64,000 bases of DNA, taken from contig JAPJBO010000004.1 of assembly GCA_030068145.1 (NCBI GenBank), positions 434,001 to 498,000 of the forward strand, written 5' to 3'. Position numbers and translations under genes: made by a program. The notes beneath the pieces were generated by a model that searched no databases, was not told where the DNA came from, and saw only the letters and a program-made list of their open reading frames with translations. Positions 50,155 to 63,855 of the stretch are shown here, piece after piece. Source of the DNA: Diplonema papillatum (lineage: Eukaryota > Euglenozoa > Diplonemea > Diplonemida > Diplonemidae). Each line of letters begins with the position of its first letter. The first letter of the stretch is position 1.

Positions 50155-51730
50155 TTAGTCGTCGTCGTCCTCGAGGTCGAGACCCTTCTTCATGGCCCAG
50201 TTGACGAACTCGACGAAGAGAATCTGTCCACCGCCGTTCTTGTCGATTTCTTTAAAAGTCGCGGTCGGGTCGTCGATTTTCACCCCCCACTTGGCCAACA
50301 GCGGCACGGCCTTCGTGAACTCACCCAGGTCCACCCTACGGTCATCGCCGGTGTCAATCAGCTCGAACATGTGCCACAATTCGAACATCTGGCGGAGGGC
50401 GACCTGTGTGAGTTTTTGGACAAGTACGCCTGCCACTACGTTCGGCGCGGGAAGGGCAGCTTGCGGCACGAAGGGCTTTTCAGGTACCTTTTGATTGGCA
50501 TTGAACTCGAACACCCGCCGGCTTATCCCGTGACACCTTTTATATGTACGTTATTGAAAGAGCGTTGGCACTCTTACAGGTTCGTTCCAAAAGAATTTGG
50601 AAAAAAAGAATTGCTCAACTTCATCAAAAAGCACCGCAGTTTTTGTTCCAGAATTCTCTTTAAAAAACCCCAATTTTTTTCCCGGAAAAAATGGGTGGCC
50701 ATTCTTTTTGGGTCTGAATCCCTGTTACCAAAAAGACACAAGGTTTTGACCCTGCATGTTACCTCCTTTGAGCACCTGGCGGATACCGTCAAAACCCGGG
50801 GAGTGCATTCGCCTGCACGTACGCTTGCGTGCCTGCACTCGTTGTCAGTGCAACCACCGACACCTACACTTGCACGTACCCTTACACTTACGCTTACGCG
50901 CATATTGTAAGCGTAAGTGTAGACATTCGAGTATGTGTATACGGTAAGTGCAAACCCGCACGTACCCATACACTTACGCTTACGCGCATATTGTAAGCGT
51001 AAGTGTAGACATTCGAGTATGTGTATACGGTAAGTGCAAACCCGCACGTACCCATACACTTACGCTTACGCGCATATTGTAAGCGTAAGTGTAGACATTC
51101 GAGTAAGTGTATACGGTAAGTGCAAACCCACACTCATTGCTACTAGCACTTGCACAATGGGGGGGGGGGAACCGTAACATCCACCTCCTGAATAACCTCC
51201 TTCGTGCACAAGATGGCCGACGTCCCCCGGACTTCACCGGACCGGAGGATAGCAGAGGGTGCCAATACACCACTTACGCTTTGGGAGGCGCTGCACTTCC
51301 ACGGAAGACTCCGGTGCCTAAGTGGCACAACAAAATGTTACCCCGAAGAACAGACACCCTGTATGTAGATTCGTCAAGCAGGCCCCCTCGGAAATCCGTG
51401 AGACTCTTTCTTTGAACATACCATCAGAAGACGAAACTCTGCGCGAGTGACGTAGTCGTCGGAGTGCGGCGTGTGAGCAGGAGCCGTGTCCTTCACAGCG
51501 TTGAAGGCGCGGAGCATGCCCGGCTTGCAGTCGAACAGGTCGTCTGACTTGAGCACGTCGCGGACACCCTTGTCGACCTCGGCAAGGCTGAGGTACCCGT
51601 TGCCGTTCATGTCCATCGCGTTGAAGATTTGCCTCCTGCGTTGCTTTTCAGCAGCGCTCTTCCCGCTGGGCAGCTTCCCGGAAAGCTCCGCCCAGTCAAT
51701 CTTTCGGTCTCCGCCGCGGAGGGTCGACAT
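50155..51730 (-). CDS. Calflagin-like EF-hand protein, copy B
   Basis: Two exons (51422-51730 and 50155-50403), phase 0, donor GTATGT and acceptor CTCACACAG; 185 residues. Exon 1 is almost identical to copy A (Q15E, A18G, LLL to LLM). Exon 2 is more diverged (VDLGEFTKAVPLLAKWGVKI, then DDPTATFKEIDKNGGGQILF) but keeps all EF-hand ligands and the LEDDDD terminus. Exon lengths of 309 and 249 bp match copy A exactly, so the pair arose by tandem duplication of a whole gene. The greater conservation of exon 1 suggests gene conversion limited to that exon, or stronger constraint. The introns share no obvious similarity. Confidence 0.85.
50870..51135. repeat. 86-bp hairpin-bearing tandem repeat in the intron of EF-hand copy B
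   Basis: Three units begin near 50875, 50961 and 51047. Each contains ACACTTACGCTTAC, a 9-base spacer with GCGCATATT, and the perfect inverse, so each unit forms a 14-bp stem. Confidence 0.85.
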
Positions 51731-52033
51731 TTCTTTTCCTTTTTGGTGTAAACGTGTGTTGTCTGGCGTGTGTGAGGTGACAAGTCAATCCCGCCTCTCT
51801 AATTGCTGTTAGTACGGGGGATTTGTAAATCAATCCCGCCTCTCTACTCTGACAGATTGCATTGCTGCTAGTACGGGGGCGTTGTAAAGTATTCCATCCG
51901 AAGGATGGGAGAGAACGGCCAGCAGGGGAGATGTGAGGGTCGTCCCGTCTCTTCACTCTGTCTTTCCGCTTTGGTCAACAAAGTTCACCCTTCTTTTGGG
52001 AAAGGACAGCCACATCGCTTGGGTATGTCCACT

Positions 52034-52200
52034 TTTTTAGAGGTAAAGTTCGCTTGAAATTCCGGGGGTTTAGGGTCTCCGTGTGACCGTTCATGAATGG
52101 GTTCTCTTAGAGCAAGAAAGGGCTATGTGGTTACGGGTTGTATATTTAGTGCACGCTTTCGTTATGGGTTATGGCTAGCCATGTCCGGGACTGTTTGTGA
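52034..52200 (+). repeat. Family A repeat copy
   Basis: TTTTAGAGGTAAAGTTCGCT, then GGTCTCCGTGTGACC and GGGTTCTCTTAGAGCAAGAA, closely paralleling 5696-5860, followed by the GACCGACACCAAG segment. Confidence 0.65.
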
Positions 52201-52282
52201 CCGACACCAAGTACATTCCTTCGTGGAGTGTAGTCTTGGGCCCCCCACGTTCTACAAGTTGAGCAGGGGTTGCCTCTTTGTA

Positions 52283-52470
52283 TAAGCACCTGCGATAGAT
52301 CAACGGAGGTAAATGTTCTGTAGCCCACACGAAACACAGGTAAAGCTGGGTTTAGTGGCGTAAGCGTTCAACAAAAAAGACCCACTTTGTAGTTGTATTG
52401 TTTTCTCCCCCTCTGGCCTCCTTCGAAATGAGCACAAGGCAGTCCCTCGAGTATTTTTTAGAACCCCCGA
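52283..52470 (-). repeat. Family B repeat, minus orientation
   Basis: Reverse complement of the family. Markers GTAGCCCACACGAAACACAG, AAAAGACCCACTTTGTAGTT and CCCTCGAGTATTTTT are in inverted order relative to 8805-9035. Confidence 0.7.
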
Positions 52471-53644
52471 CCTGCCTGCGCCACACCGATGCGATGATGT
52501 GCACGTTGGAGCTAGATTCAGCATGCGACCGAAACGCTAAAAGTAACGCTTGAAATTGATTGCTACACGCGCGTGCCACTCTGCCTGTCCATACCCACAC
52601 CTCTGTCCTGTCTGCAGAAACTCAGGTCCCGCTGATGATGTCCCGCCTTACGTGCTCGTGGCTTCCAGATTCACGGTGCAAATGGGACCAGTTAGTGCAG
52701 TCCTGAGCACACAACCTTTTCCAAGCACGTTCTTGCCCTCGCGCACAGCGGTGCTCAGCTCACGGCCCGCGTCCAATCGATTGTCGAAGTGGAGGGGAGG
52801 GAAACGCCAACAAACACGCGAACGAAAGAAATGACTCGCACGAGTTCGAAAATGAAAAAAAGATGGCTGAAAGGAAGAAAACGATCGAGGACCAGAAGAA
52901 AAGGCAGAAACAAGGGGGAAAAAGAAAGACTTAAGAACGAACCCCCGGCGGCAACCGATGGTTGGAAAGGACGGCGGACGGCGGACGGCGGACATCGGCC
53001 AAGGAGGCAGCATAGGCAGGCAGATGCAAGATTGGAGGAGGGAGGCGCCGAGCTCCAAGGGAGCCAATCCGCGCGCTGTTGCCAGACAACGACACGTAAC
53101 ACCCCCGTACATCTGCGCACGGCCGTTTCTGTTCTGTCGAGCAGATAGAAGGAAGGTGACAGAGGAAGAAAGAACAAGGCCGTGCACTTTTTGCCGGCCA
53201 AGCACACGCCCCGTTCCTTGCATACGTGGACAAACGGGGTTTCAAGAGAAAGTTCGCTTCGGGGACATGCGTTGTGACAGCTGTCCAGCTGCAGATGGCT
53301 GCTCATTGTACCTTGTGTACTCAGCTGCAGACTGGGCTTCTGGCTAGAGGCATTCAGCCATGACCCATCCAGTGGTAGGACTTACGACACTGTTTGATCG
53401 AACAACCGTCGGAAACAAAGCCTTTTTTCGTCGTTAGCAGTCAAACACGGAGGCGAGAAACATGCCGTCAACACGGCACGTAGTCATGCGCCCCAATGCT
53501 TTTGGCTGCCTCCTTTTTCCCTCTGCTCCACGGTGTTCACGGCGTTTTGCAAGTGCTCGTTTCGTATCGCGAGGGTGAAATGCCTTTCTGCTCTGCTGCT
53601 GAGTTGACGCTCCGTCATCTTTTACTTGTTTTCCGACACGCATG

Positions 53645-53876
53645 GGTACCGGGAAAGCCTGCTACACGGGAGCCAAGCTTCACGTGTTCGGCGGTACTGG
53701 CAGAGCTACGGGTCAAGTGGCTACCTATTTCCCAGACTAAAGCATCAAGGCTTGGCGCACCTTGAGCTTGGCGCTCGCGCTGAACACAAACTCGTCGAGA
53801 CGGTCAGCAGGGCAGAGCGGACGGGGTTGTGGCACTGTGCTGCATCCGACTCAAGCTTTGCAAGCTGTGGTTGACG
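53645..53876. repeat. Dispersed repeat, partner at 25515
   Basis: Second copy of the ~230-bp block; see 25515-25745. Same orientation; small indels include an added GAGCTTGGCGCTCGC stretch. Confidence 0.75.
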
Positions 53877-53989
53877 GTCACGTTCCTGTACCAGGAGCGG
53901 CCTTTTTCTTCTTCTTCTCTTTCTTCTTCCGATACGCACGACCCGACGACGTTTTTGCGGGTGTTCGTGCACGTGTGAGCACGCGTCTC

Positions 53990-54515
53990 CCCACGCCTGC
54001 TTTTGGCGTGCATATCCGTTAACGTGCGCAAGAAGAGTCGTCTTGTCGTGATGGTCGCTGTGCGCACTAGACAGAGGATCGGGGACTTGGCAGCGCCGGC
54101 CACCATCTTTTACTTGCTTTCTCACGCCCTCACAGTCTGCAACGCCTCGCGTCGTGTGAGAACGCGTTGCATGCGCCTGCTTTTGGCGTGCATTTGCTGG
54201 CGCACGCAAGATCCGTCCGGTCGTGATGGTCACTATGCGCTTTAAGCCGGCCACATCTCGTTCTTGCTTCCTCACATTCACGAACTGCAACCGTGTGAAC
54301 ACGCGTCTCGTGCGCCTGCTTTTTGGCGTGCAATCCGTTAACGTGCGCAAGAAGAGTCGTCGTGTCGTGATGGTCGCTGTGCGCACTAGACCGGGGACTT
54401 GGCAGCGCCGACCACCATCTTTTCCTTGCTTTCTCACGCCCTCACAGTCTGCAACGCCTCGCGGGTGCTCATGTGAGAACGCGTTGCATGCGCCTGCTTT
54501 TGGTCGTGATGGTCA
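53990..54515. repeat. Complex tandem repeat downstream of SRP54
   Basis: CGCCTGCTTTTGGCGTGCA recurs at about 53995, 54174, 54314 and 54491. Longer blocks (CCGTTAACGTGCGCAAGAAG and TTGCTTTCTCACGCCCTCAC) recur with a period of about 320 bp. Confidence 0.75.
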
Positions 54516-54689
54516 CCTTGCGCACCAGGACTGGTGCCACCGCCCATACCATTGTGTACCTGCCCTGCGGGGTCTAGATACATGATGTTCAAACGCTTAG
54601 ACACGTCGGAGAGCGCACATCTCGGAAGTGTGCGTCAACGTGCATGGCGCATTAGACGGGGTAGAGGGGTGTCCGCGGCTACCCAAGTC

Positions 54690-57614
<2,925 letters not shown>

Positions 57615-58559
57615 CTTGCCCGGCTGATTACTTCCTTTGGTCCCCCCGGGGGGTCTTCAGAGCCAACGAGCCCCCTGCGCCGCACTCTCTCACGTGGAGA
57701 AAGATACGGCTCCGCCCACCTTCCCCCACAACAGCTCCCAGTTCCCCAGGGATTCTTAGACTTGCCTTTTTTAGCGGTATTCTTCAGAGAGAAATTCTCG
57801 CAAGTCGGACATCAAACCCAGAGCAGGACAACACAGCCAGTTTGGGCTACTGGTGTGTTTCAGCAGCAAAATGCCTTTCTCAGTGCAATTCTCACAAAGG
57901 ATGCGTACAACGTGCGTCGTACCGCGCCCCTTGCAAATTGTGTCGTAGATCGTTACCACAGGAGATCTCTCTTCGGAGGGCTCAACTATCGCTCCGCGTG
58001 AGTCCGGCCAGAATGGTCCGATTGAGATCAGCAGATCTTTGCTTCTACGTTCGTGTCGTTATCATTACGCATGCTTCGAGTTATAAGATGCAGGAGTTAA
58101 GAACATGCCTGAAGGACACACTGCTATTAGCACGTGAGTGTCGGCGGGCAAGAGAGGTGTGTATGGATGCGAGCAAAAGCCAGAGGGCACTAAGCCAGCT
58201 AAACCTTAGCGATTCCGCGTGCGACGACGCAACAGCAAAGAATCGGCAGCTGAGAAAAAATAGAATGACTTCGGTCAGAATTTGGCTTTTATGACGGCAG
58301 CACAGGTCCAGAATACCCGTGAAGACTCTCGTGGTGAACCGCGCAAAACGCCTGATCCATTTGTCGAGCGATAGTCGCAACGGACGTTGAGACGCACGTC
58401 CCGACCAGATCGTATTGACACTTGCACGCGCCATCAGCCATCATCAACGTGGCGCGAAGCTGGACCCCTTTGTGCAATGCCTCGTGGCACTACGACGAAG
58501 TACAGCCGCCCCGCGCGCGAACGCTTCTGCGCACGCGCTCGAAGCCGCACTTCACCATA
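57615..58559. other. Upstream flank of SRP54, no gene recognised
   Basis: Unique sequence. The frames at 57842-58294 and 58081-58434 overlap on opposite strands and have no domains. Confidence 0.4.
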
Positions 58560-59330
58560 GGCGCCGACAAAGTCGAGCCGACCTGCGTGAAGCGCCTCCG
58601 CGCAGGCAAGGTTGTCGTCGCCCGAAGCAAACGGGCGGCCAGTAGCTGAAGCCGCACTTGACCGGGCGGGTCCTTGACAAAGTTGGTACTACACGCACCG
58701 ACCAATGCGGAAAGCGGGTGCGCCTCTAAACCTGGTAAGGTGCCGGACACCACGCAGGAACGTAGCGCTTCGGGTATTTGCCCTGCTATTGAGATGGAGA
58801 GGCCGCGGCCGAAAGCGGCGTCTATTGCGTCGGCGACACGGTATCCGGGTTTCCGTAGAGGCGAAGTGAACTCGCCGACGAAGTGGAGCCGACCCGCGTG
58901 AAACGCTTCTGCGCAGGCGAGGTTGTCGTCGCCTGTCAGCAAACGGCGGCCATTAGCTGAAGCCGCACTTGACCAGCGGGTCTTTGACGAAGTTGGTACT
59001 ACACGCACCGACCAATGCGGAAAGCGGGTGCGCCTCTAAACCTGGTAAGGTGCCGGACCCGCAGGAACGTAGCGCTTCGGGTATATACCCTGCTATTGAG
59101 ATGGAGAGGCCGCGGCCGAAAGCGGCGTCTATTGCGTCGGCGACACGGTATCCAGGTTTCCGTAGTACAGCGGCGAAGTGAACTCGCCGACGAAGTGGAG
59201 TCGAACCGCCTGAAGCGCCTCTGCGCAGGCGAGGTTGTCGTCGCCCGTTAGCAAACGGCGGCCATTAGCTGAGGCCGCGCTTGACCAGCGGGTCTTTGAC
59301 GAAGTTGGCACCACACGCACCGACCAATGC
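58560..59330 (-). pseudogene. Three tandem copies of the amine-oxidase 3' end
   Basis: The block encoding the last ~80 residues of the amine oxidase (GRLHFVGEFTSPLYYGNL..YRVADAIDAAF) recurs downstream in direct tandem. Unit boundaries at GACGAAGTTGG fall near 58690, 58997 and 59310, giving periods of about 310 bp. Successive copies carry small deletions (the CTGTAC trimmed near 58853; the LHGALHE insert missing) and frameshifts. The FAD-binding core is absent from all of them. They are non-coding relics or 3' UTR repeats of the adjacent gene. Confidence 0.8.
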
Positions 59331-59347
59331 GGAAAGCGGGTGCACCT

Positions 59348-60158
59348 CTAAACCTGGCAAGGTGCCGGACACCACGCAGGAACGTAGCGCTTCGGGGATT
59401 TGCCCTGCTTCTGAGATGGAGACGAGAACAGGGAGGCCGCGGCCGAGAAAAAGTCGGACGCCTTCGGCGAAAACGCGGCATCTATTGCGTCGGCGACACG
59501 GTATCCCTCGTGCAAGGCCCCGTGCAGGTTTCCGTAGTACAGCGGCGAAGTGAACTCGCCGACGAAGTGGAGCCGACCCGCGTGAAGCGCCTCCGCGCAG
59601 GCGAGGTTGTCGTCGCCCGAAGCAAACGGCGGCCAGTAGCTGAAGCCGCACTTGACCAGCGGGTCCTTGACGAAGTTGGCGCTGCGCGCTTCTACCAGCG
59701 GCGCAACGTTTCGCTCCCCGTATATGACCTTCAGCTCGTCCAGGATCTCCTGCACGCGCGCGTCACCCGACAAATTGAGCCCGAGATGCCTTGCGTAGTC
59801 CACGTCAGCCTCTGCGACGAGGGTTTTCGAGCCGGGGTGGAAATACTCCATGTTCACGAACTCGAGGTGGTTTCCGCGGCCCCAGACGCTGGTTGCGCCC
59901 GTGCGGCCGATCTTGCCGATGAACTGCGCGGTGGTGTCCCAGAACACGCGTTCGAAGCGCAGGGCCACCTTCACGGCGGCCGAGCAGCCGAGCCGGTGGA
60001 TCGACCGCCGCTTCCACTTCGGCAGCGGCGGCGCGAACTGGACGGCGCCGGACTGCATCACGCCGAGTGGCAGCGCGACGACAGCCACGTCCGCGTGGAA
60101 CAGCCGGTTGTCCTCGCATTCCACCGCTACCGGACGCACGGCGCGTGCTCCTGAACCC
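59348..60158 (-). CDS. Flavin amine oxidase, last exon (gene incomplete in window)
   Basis: Acceptor ACGACAG at 60159-60165 is followed by 269 codons to the stop at 59348. The sequence has the C-terminal features of flavin monoamine/polyamine oxidases and LSD1 relatives: DVAVVALPLGVMQSGAVQF, the substrate-domain stretch from LPKWKRRSIHRLG to FERVFWD, and the terminal FAD motif LHFVGEFTSPLYYGNLHGAL followed by HEGYRVADAIDAAF. The N-terminal Rossmann dinucleotide-binding exon is not found up to the window end, so the gene either continues past 64000 or was cut by the composite element at 60.6-63.9 kb. Which amine is oxidised cannot be told from this part. Its 3' end is duplicated three times downstream. 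Confidence 0.8.
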
Positions 60159-60162
60159 CTGT

Positions 60163-60370
60163 CGTTTTTTTTTAGAGTTAAAGTTCGCTTGAGAATCCGG
60201 GATTTGAGAGTCTCCGGGTGACCTCTTAAAGCTAAACCGCACTGGGGGGTTTGGGGAGGGTCGTTGTAAAAAAGGGGGTTTGGAGAGGGGGGGCATGCAT
60301 GGCTTCTTTCTTGTTCACTTTACTTGCTTGCTTTGGCAAGCCGGGTTCGTAACAATTTGTGACCGGCACC
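60163..60370 (+). repeat. Family A repeat at the amine-oxidase acceptor
   Basis: TTTTTTAGAGTTAAAGTTCG directly abuts the splice site, followed by the core AATCCGGGATTTGAGAGTCT and by GCATGCATGGCTTCTTTC and CTTTGGCAAGCCGGGTTCG, as in SRP54 intron 1. A family B tail follows at 60477-60570. Confidence 0.85.
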
Positions 60371-60778
60371 AAGATCTCACCAGGTTAGTTTTTACGAGGA
60401 AATGTTCTTGTGCATTAACTTGTGTTGTCATACGAGAAAAGGGACGGGACCTCCTTCCGACCACCCTCTTCAGCCACCCAGATTTACCTGTTTCGTGTGC
60501 TGCCTACAGCACGGTACCTCTTTTCAGATTTGCAACTGGCCTTCCCAAGTATTTTCTGCAAAGCAGGTCGCGGGTTGCGTTTTCCATTTAAATTAAAAAA
60601 CGGAGAAAACCATAAGGGAAGCACTTAAGTCGGGAAAATATTTATCGGAAACTGTTTCCGATAAATATTTTTTTTGTTTCCGATAAATATTTTTTGTTTC
60701 CGATAAATATTTTTTTGTTTCCGATAAATATTTTTTTGTTTCCGATAAATATTTTTCTGTTTCCGATAAATATGTTTT

Positions 60779-61512
60779 ATTTCACTGGGGTCCCAAATTC
60801 TTCACTCCATTTTTTTACTACCCCCATTTTTTAACCACTACCCCCCCTTTTTTAACCACTACCCCCCCTTTTTTAACCACTACCCTAAAAACTGGTCACG
60901 AGTGAAGAAAAAACGGTTCAGGTGGGTAAAAACAATGATGTTACCAATGGAAAAACGACAAAAAAAGAAGAAGAATGATGTAAACAGCTTGCCATGTGAT
61001 TATTTTTTGGTGCCCTTAGGGTGCGGCTTGATAGCATCTGAACCAATCTGAATGATAGCTCCCTCAGCAATGTTGCTGAAGTAGAAAACATTCGAAGGTG
61101 GTACAGGGTGTGCTTGAGTCAAAAATGCAGGGATCTCAATGCAGGGGGCCTCAAGTGTTGGTGCGGTGCTACCACTGGCCTCAGTATCTGTGGCCGCGTG
61201 ATCAAGAGACAGATCTGCAGCCAAAGATGTTAACATATGCTTGCTTCGGTCAAGGTACTGCTGTGCAGTTGTTATGGAGGTCCATCCAAAAAATCTCATT
61301 TCTCACTTGATGTTGAGCTGCTGTCAGACGAACTGCTGTCTTGGCACTTTCTCTTCCTTCCGGGCATGATTCTGTTCTTGGTCTCCCCTTTTTCTGTATA
61401 TCCTGGGTATTTTTTACCTTCATTCCGTTAAAAACACTCGTAACTCTGTTTTCTTCACTACCCCACTTTTTCCGGGTCGTTTGGAGTGACTCATTTGGGA
61501 CACCAGTGAAAT
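60779..61512. mobile_element. Nested 734-bp element with ATTTCACTGG TIRs
   Basis: Ends are ATTTCACTGGGGTCCCAAAT and the near-perfect inverse ATTTGGGACACCAGTGAAAT, extended inward by a further imperfect TCACTCC match. Contains a tandem run of TTTTTTAACCACTACCCCCC near 60816-60885 and the recombinase-like fragment at 61000-61299. Confidence 0.65.
61000..61299 (-). pseudogene. Tyrosine recombinase C-terminal fragment
   Basis: The 99-residue frame starts MRFFGWTSITTAQQYLDRSK, closely resembling the end of phage-integrase-type enzymes: the G(H/W)xS helix and the nucleophile Tyr in a QQYLD context. The His is replaced by Trp, as is known in some members such as Cre. The upstream catalytic Arg and HxxR boxes are missing, so this is a relic, perhaps of a Crypton-like or other YR element. 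The remaining ~75 residues are unrecognised. Confidence 0.5.
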
Positions 61513-61533
61513 AAAATTATCTTATCACCCATT

Positions 61534-61632
61534 AATGGCGAAAATTTTCACTCTCGAACCCAATTTTTTGGCACTCGACCCTCCGGGTCTCGTGCCAAAA
61601 AATTGGGTTCTCGAGTGAAAATTTTCGCCATT
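61534..61632. repeat. Long hairpin, 41-bp arms
   Basis: AATGGCGAAAATTTTCACTC... pairs with its inverse after a 17-base loop (TCGACCCTCCGGGTCTC). The arms have two mismatches in 41 bp. It lies inside the composite element. Confidence 0.85.
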
Positions 61633-62705
61633 ATTAACAGGTAATAAATAGCTATTTGTTTCCGATAAATATTTTTCTGTTTCCGATAAGTATTGATCAC
61701 TTTGACAGTAGGTTCACCTACTTCGTCCCGTGGAAGACCGCGACGAAGCCAAATACGATCGTTTTTCTATCTAGTTTCGGGTCGAAAGCCTCCCCAGCAA
61801 AGGCTGCTCAATTTTCAACACCAGATACGCAAACCTTTTCGAATGCAGCACACGGGTATCCATCAAGTGACATCTAACTATCTGGTTGCATTGAGCAGTA
61901 TCCGGATCTGAAAGCTGAAGACTTTGTACCACTTGACCGCGACAAAGGTCACGAACCGGGTTCGGCTTGCACTGCAGTTGCAGTAAAACTGCGTCTTGCG
62001 CACGAGCGCGGAAATCCGCCACCCACCATTCGGCTAGATATTACAAGAACACAACTGAAAAGCTTACTACAAACGGATAGTGTTACAAAGGCGAACGAAT
62101 CATGCGAGAACCTACGTAGGGGCCCCTCAACAGCTTTCAGAACGGCATAGTAAGTCAAGAGACGGATAAGCGTGCGCACATTCTACTTCCGTCTGATCTG
62201 CATGTTCCCAGTTCTACCCTCCGTTGATCTGTTGTGTGTATTCGCAACGACTTCATCCGGGTCCTATGCGGCTCCAATACGACAAAACTGCATGCGGTCC
62301 TGACCAGGTAACATCCTCCTACCTGAAAATGTCTAACCACGACTACGGATTTGGTGCCATCGAGGCAGCCATGGAGTGTAAGTATGCCAACGGGGCTTAG
62401 CATCGGGGCTGCCGTGCATACTAGTTCCCGTAAAATATTTGTTTCCCTTGACTTGTGCCATGTCGGACGGTAGGATTTTCCGCGTCAGCCTCATTTCAAT
62501 CCTGGAGACAAAGCACTCACACAATAAAGACTAGCCCATTTCACGGGCCAAAACTGCCTTTGTTGCAGAAATCGGCAATATTAAGGCAAGCGATGACAGA
62601 ACAGCGCACACGAAGACGACCGGCTCTGAAGAGACCCGCGCCGCAAGCTGCGCGAGCAGAGGGTGCCAAGCAAACCACGAAGGAAGGCGAGGAGATTTAG
62701 GAGAG

Positions 62706-62788
62706 TTCAATTGTAATATAACGATACACGGCGTGGATGGGGGGGGGTCTCAGACCCCCCCCAAAAACACTAGTGTATTACAATTGAA
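62706..62788. repeat. Short inverted repeat with TTCAATTGTAATA ends
   Basis: An 83-bp block bounded by perfect 13-bp inverted repeats with a GGGGGGGTCTC/GAGACCCCCCC-like centre. The related TTCAATTGTATTATACGG occurs three times at 63604-63690. Confidence 0.65.
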
Positions 62789-63855
62789 GTGCAGCTTGCC
62801 TGTTAGAAACACGTTGTTGTCGGGACTAAATGACACAGTGTGAGTACAATGCAACTCCGAGCAAAAACTGAAGGAAAACCTTCACGCAACAAGCGAAAGG
62901 TTCGAGCCCGCAGTTCGGACTCCGAGCCCTGATTTCTCGTGCACCGGGTCGGAAGTACCCAACTGGTGCATGCCGTGGGTGTTTCCACCAACACCTGGCA
63001 AGACTCCTGCCAAGACTCTTGGCAAGAGAGTACCCTGACTTGGGCCTGAGGTTGACTTTTTCTGGGGTGGTTGCTCAGTATCAGAGTTTCCAACAGCATG
63101 GCGACCGCAGTCCGACGAACTTACTGCTTTCTCTTTTTGACAGAGAGCGCTGGCGGCAGACGGGCACCACTGATAAATCTGGGGATAACAATATGTCCCA
63201 TCCGATGGGCCATCGCCCCCATGCCGGGCCACGGTCACGATTGGCAGTGTCTCCGGCTGGCTCCGAAGCTCAACTCCGGAGCTGGCTCAGCAGCTCCGGA
63301 GCCACCGCCACACTGCGATTGCCGGCCCATTGCCATGTTTGTGCTTCATGATCCCCGCACACAGCCAGCTCCAAGACTTTGGCACGAGCAACGGCATCAG
63401 CGACATCACCATGATCATGCTCAAAACCTTTAGAAGACCCGGGTTCGGAATGCACACCAAAACCTCGTTTTGAGAGTTCTTCTCCGCTTTGGAGGTCCAA
63501 CATGACTTTTCCAAAAAAAGCCGAAACGAAAACGGCCGCCTCACTGACTGGCTCACACTCAACGGCAGTGCGAAAGTGTCAGCCGTACAGCAACATTACA
63601 ATTCAATTGTATTATACGGTTGAGATGCGCCGATTCCCCGAAAAAAAAAGTTCAATTGTATTATACGGTTCAATTGTATTATACGGTTCAATAGTAATTA
63701 GCCCCCCCCAGTAGTCCCCAGGAACCCGTATCAAAAATATTTATCGGAAACAAAAAAATATTTATCGGAAACAAAAAATATTCATCGGAAACAAAAAAAT
63801 ATTTATCGGAAACAAAAAAATATTTATCGGAAACAGAAAACTATTTATCGGAGTG

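Larger units (their letters stand above)
51731..54689. other. Intergenic between EF-hand copy B and SRP54
   Basis: Contains a short tandem repeat with TCAATCCCGCCTCTCTA near 51785-51880, family A (52034-52200), family B in minus orientation (52283-52470), the partner of the 25515 repeat (53645-53876), and a complex tandem repeat at 53990-54515. No gene recognised. Confidence 0.5.
60635..63855. mobile_element. AT-rich composite element bounded by inverted motif arrays
   Basis: The left edge (60635-60775) carries about six tandem copies of TTTCCGATAAATATTTTT. The right edge (63735-63855) carries about six copies of its reverse complement. Two more plus-orientation copies lie at 61655-61695. 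The enclosed 3.2 kb is AT-richer than the rest of the window and contains a nested 734-bp TIR element, a long hairpin and short inverted repeats, but no intact transposase. The layout suggests a DNA transposon with subterminal repeats, or a nest of such elements, in an upstream intron of the amine-oxidase gene. Confidence 0.6.

Noticed and set aside
50056-50910. Plus-strand frame of 284 codons across EF-hand copy B exon 2
   Set aside because: Opposite to a proven exon and reads into intron repeats; no domain recognised.
60635-60900. CRISPR-like array (regular short repeats)
   Set aside because: Repeats are separated by only a few T residues with no unique spacers, and the window is eukaryotic.
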